A DNA stretch of 7,785 nucleotides from an uncultured Lachnospiraceae bacterium (GTDB lineage Bacteria > Bacillota_A > Clostridia > Lachnospirales > Lachnospiraceae), in contig CAJUQU010000183.1 in the NCBI GenBank assembly GCA_910588595.1, positions 1-7,785 on the forward strand, written 5' to 3'. The position numbers and the translations under genes are program-made. Shown here piece after piece: positions 5,385 through 7,785 of this stretch (position 1 is its first letter; the number at the start of each line of letters is the position of its first letter). The notes under the pieces are model-generated. The model made no database searches and was not told the DNA's origin. It was given only the letters and a program-made list of their open reading frames with translations.

Positions 5385-6350
5385 ATGATAAATAACTTTC
5401 TGGACGTATCACAGTATGCATTTTTAGGATTTTTAGGTGTGGTTTTTGCATATCTCATGACGAGTCTGCTGCTGGCAGCCGGAATGAATAAGCTCCCGAG
5501 GGATCACGGGCGGGAGTTTGCGCATGACGGCGGCCTCTCCGCAGGAAAACCGCGCGGTGCGGGATTTGTATTCATCCTTGTGTTCGTGCTGTCTGTACTC
5601 ATCTTTGGAAATATGGACAGAGAGATCACGATCTATCTGATCCTGACGGTGGCTGCCATGATGACAGGATATCTGGACGACTGCGCGCGCGTGTCCTGGG
5701 GGGAACTGCGCAAAGGGCTTCTCGACCTCGTGATCGCAGTCATGACAGCGGTGACGATCGTAAATTTTAATGGCAGTGACGTGACGATCGCGCTGACAGG
5801 GCATGTGTTCACACTTCATCCGCTGGTGTACGGTGCGCTTGCAGTGATCCTCGTGTGGGGATCTATCAATGTGACAAACTGCGCGGACGGCGTCGATGGG
5901 CTGTCGGGGACGCTCACGAGCATCACGCTGTTTACGATCTATATGATCATGAACCGGATGGGGACAGATCAGGGATTTTCATACACGATATTGTTGTTCA
6001 TCGCGTGTATCCTTGGCTATCTGTGGTTCAACGCCACACCGAGCTTGCTGCTGATGGGCGATGCCGGTTCGCGTGCGATGGGATTGTTCATTGCCATCTC
6101 CATCATGAAGGCGGGGTGTCCGTTTCTGTATCTGCTCGTGGCGTTCGTGCTGATGGTGGATGGCGGTATCGGACTTTTCAAGGTATCGCTGCTCCGGTTC
6201 CTGCATATCAGGATCCTCACGAAGGTGCGCACGCCGCTTCATGACCATGTGCGCAAGAACATGGGCTGGTCCAACGCGCAGACGGTGTTTAAGTTCGCGA
6301 TCATACAGATCATGATATCGGCGGCGGTGATTTGGCTGACTGCGCGCTGA
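5385..6350 (+). CDS. MraY/WecA-superfamily phosphoglycosyltransferase, MraY-like
   Basis: A 321-residue polytopic membrane protein with about nine or ten hydrophobic segments (first at about 11-33). Enzymes of this superfamily transfer a phospho-sugar from a UDP-sugar onto undecaprenyl phosphate at the inner face of the membrane; MraY makes lipid I for peptidoglycan. Family motifs are present: the Asp pair YLDD (D98, D99), NVTNCADGVDGLSGT (from 162, with N165, D168, D171), MGDAGS (224-229), and a C-terminal TPLHDHVRKNMGW loop (283-295). Standard MraY has HHH there; here it is H286-D287-H288. The usual PTMGG-like segment after the first helix is replaced by AGKPRGAG (53-60). It may be a divergent MraY, a paralogue, or an enzyme with another sugar substrate. 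The ATG at 5385 has AAGGAGA at 5369-5375, 9 nt away. A TTG at 5319 would add 22 unrelated residues running through the small repeat and is rejected. Confidence 0.85.
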   Translation: MINNFLDVSQYAFLGFLGVVFAYLMTSLLLAAGMNKLPRDHGREFAHDGGLSAGKPRGAGFVFILVFVLSVLIFGNMDREITIYLILTVAAMMTGYLDDCARVSWGELRKGLLDLVIAVMTAVTIVNFNGSDVTIALTGHVFTLHPLVYGALAVILVWGSINVTNCADGVDGLSGTLTSITLFTIYMIMNRMGTDQGFSYTILLFIACILGYLWFNATPSLLLMGDAGSRAMGLFIAISIMKAGCPFLYLLVAFVLMVDGGIGLFKVSLLRFLHIRILTKVRTPLHDHVRKNMGWSNAQTVFKFAIIQIMISAAVIWLTAR

Positions 6351-6394
6351 CCATGGACCATTCTCTTAAGAGATATTTTCATATAGAAAAATTT

Positions 6395-7732
6395 TTATAT
6401 CCGCGTGCTCCACTGCGAGCAGTCCCATACATCTGTTGCGAGTCCGTCATAAAACTCGGGCTCGTGGCAGACCATCAGGATGCTGCCGCCGTAATCCGTC
6501 AGGGCGCGCTTCAATTCTGATTTTGCGTCGGTATCGAGGTGGTTCGTCGGCTCGTCGAGCAGCAGGATATTGGTCTGCTTGTTGATGAGCTTGCACAGCC
6601 GGACTTTCGCCTGCTCGCCGCCGCTTAGGACTTTCACCTTGCTCTCGATGTGCTTGGTCGTCAGACCGCATTTGGCGAGGGCGGAGCGCACCTCGTACTG
6701 TGTCATCGAGGGAAATTCGTTCCAGAGCTCCTCGATGCAGGTCGTGGCGACGGACTGGTCCATCTCCTGCTCAAAATATCCGATCTCCAGGTAATCACCC
6801 AGCTCCACGCCGCCGTTTAAAGGGCGGATCAATCCTAAGATGCTTTTTAGCAGCGTCGTCTTGCCGATGCCGTTTGCGCCGGTGAGGACGATCTTCTGCC
6901 CGCGCTCCATCGCGATGTCGAGCGGTTTTGACAGCGCCTCGTCGTAGCCGATGACGAGGCTTTTGGTCGTGAAGATATATCGTCCGCTCGTCCGCGCTTC
7001 CTTAAAACGGAATTCGGGCTTGGGTTTCTCTGCCGCAAGTTCGATCACGTCCATCTTGTCGAGTTTCTTCTGGCGCGACATCGCCATGTTTCGCGTTGCT
7101 ACGCGCGCCTTGTTTCTGGCGACGAAATCCTTTAGATCCGCGATCTCTCTCTGCTGCTTGTTGTAGGCTGCCTCGAGTTGCGCCTTTTTCATGGCATAGA
7201 CTTCCTGGAACTGGTCATAGTCGCCGACATAGCGCGTCAGCTGCGCATTGTCCATGTGGTAGATGATATTGATGACGCTGTTCAGGAACGGGATGTCATG
7301 CGAGATCAGGATAAACGCGTTCTCATACTCCTGGAGATAGCGCTTGAGCCATTCGATGTGGTTGGTATCGAGATAGTTGGTCGGCTCGTCGAGCAGCAGG
7401 ATATCCGGCTTTTCGAGCAGGAGCTTACCGAGCAGGATCTTCGTGCGCTGTCCGCCGCTTAGGTCGGTGACATCGGTGTCAAGCCCGACTTCGAGGATGC
7501 CGAGCGCCCTTGCGACTTCCTCGATCCTGGCATCGATCATATAAAAATCGTGCTGGTCGAGAAGCTCCTGTATCGTGCCGAGTTCCTCCATGTAAGTCTC
7601 GAGTTCCGCCTCGGAAGCCTCTCCCATCTTGTCACAGATCTCGTTCATGCGGCGTTCCATCTCATACAGGAAGTCAAAGGCGGCGGCGAGCACGTCCCTC
7701 ACAGACATTCCCTTTGCGAGGGCTGTGTGCTG
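6395..7732 (-). CDS. ABC-F family ATPase, N-terminus missing at contig end
   Basis: Only 445 C-terminal residues are genomic. Numbered from the first genomic residue, domain 1 has LSGGQ (91-95), Walker B ILLLDE (111-116) and His145; its Walker A lies beyond the contig end. The inter-domain linker (about 170-245) is rich in Lys, Arg and Gln (KDFVARNKARVATRNMAMSR), as expected for the region that reaches the ribosomal P-site tRNA. Domain 2 has Walker A GANGIGKT (285-292), LSGGE (369-373), Walker B ILLLDE (389-394) and His423. There is no membrane domain, so this is a cytosolic ABC-F protein, not a transporter. ABC-F proteins act on stalled ribosomes or protect them from antibiotics. It looks closest to Bacillus YfmM-type housekeeping members, judged from memory. 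Full-length relatives run to about 520-540 residues, so roughly 80-90 are absent. It is convergent with the MraY-like gene, 44 bp apart, with no GC-rich terminator between. Confidence 0.93.
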   Translation of the reverse strand, partial: QHTALAKGMSVRDVLAAAFDFLYEMERRMNEICDKMGEASEAELETYMEELGTIQELLDQHDFYMIDARIEEVARALGILEVGLDTDVTDLSGGQRTKILLGKLLLEKPDILLLDEPTNYLDTNHIEWLKRYLQEYENAFILISHDIPFLNSVINIIYHMDNAQLTRYVGDYDQFQEVYAMKKAQLEAAYNKQQREIADLKDFVARNKARVATRNMAMSRQKKLDKMDVIELAAEKPKPEFRFKEARTSGRYIFTTKSLVIGYDEALSKPLDIAMERGQKIVLTGANGIGKTTLLKSILGLIRPLNGGVELGDYLEIGYFEQEMDQSVATTCIEELWNEFPSMTQYEVRSALAKCGLTTKHIESKVKVLSGGEQAKVRLCKLINKQTNILLLDEPTNHLDTDAKSELKRALTDYGGSILMVCHEPEFYDGLATDVWDCSQWSTRI

Positions 7733-7733
7733 G

Positions 7734-7785
7734 AGATCGGAAGAGCACACGTCTGAACTCCAGTCACTGACAACCAGCTCGTATG
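7734..7785 (+). other. Illumina TruSeq adapter read-through (not genomic)
   Basis: From 7734 the sequence is AGATCGGAAGAGCACACGTC and continues as the standard TruSeq index-read adapter to CAGTCAC at 7761-7767. An 8-base index, TGACAACC (7768-7775), follows, then AGCTCGTATG, which matches the constant part ATCTCGTATG except for one base. The contig was evidently extended by untrimmed read ends. The minus-strand frame entering here yields the residues MCSSDL, and the plus-strand frames yield RKSTRLNSSH and EIGRAHV; all are translations of adapter. Confidence 0.98.

Noticed and set aside
6351..6394. Possible bidirectional terminator between the convergent genes (CTCTTAAGAG and an A/T-rich dyad)
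   Set aside because: The stems are short and AT-rich with no GC-rich hairpin before a T-run, which is not enough to call a terminator.
7510..7770. Plus-strand frame ending in RKSTRLNSSH
   Set aside because: Antisense to the ABC-F gene, with its C-terminal end translated from the sequencing adapter.

Overview
The window looks like the end of a draft-genome contig from a Gram-positive anaerobe of the class Clostridia, most likely Lachnospiraceae. This is an inference from protein style (the MraY-type motif NVTNCADGVDGL, a Firmicutes-type ABC-F protein), AGGAGG-type ribosome binding sites, about 50% GC, and intergenic repeats that I associate with that family. No rRNA, tRNA, CRISPR array or transposase gene is visible.

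Left part (1-1775): an ankyrin-repeat protein of 354 residues, then a short orphan gene of 75 codons. Each is followed directly by an inverted-repeat element that begins at the gene's own stop codon. The first is a 73-bp perfect palindrome. The second is a 154-bp MITE-like element with imperfect arms and an inner hairpin. They share the end sequence GGAACTGTT and both sit between two TAA triplets, so they look like two non-autonomous members of one mobile family. These elements are the most unusual signal in the window.

Centre (1776-6350): two translationally coupled genes (ATGA overlap) encode the halves of a heterodimeric ABC exporter. Degenerate ATPase motifs divide between the subunits as expected for one catalytic and one non-catalytic nucleotide site. 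After 82 bp, which contain a possible remnant of the same repeat family, comes a membrane protein of the MraY/WecA phosphoglycosyltransferase superfamily. Its MraY-type HHH motif reads HDH.

Right part (6395-7732, minus strand): a convergent gene for an ABC-F protein (two ATPase domains, translation-factor/ribosome-protection family), truncated at its N-terminus because the contig ends. The last 52 bases (7734-7785) are not genomic. They are Illumina TruSeq read-through adapter with an 8-base index, and any gene start placed there is artificial.

The exporter genes and the MraY-like gene could be co-transcribed, since they are co-directional with no clear terminator between them, but no shared pathway can be proved from sequence. 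I see no complete undescribed system. The repeat family tied to stop codons is the best lead.
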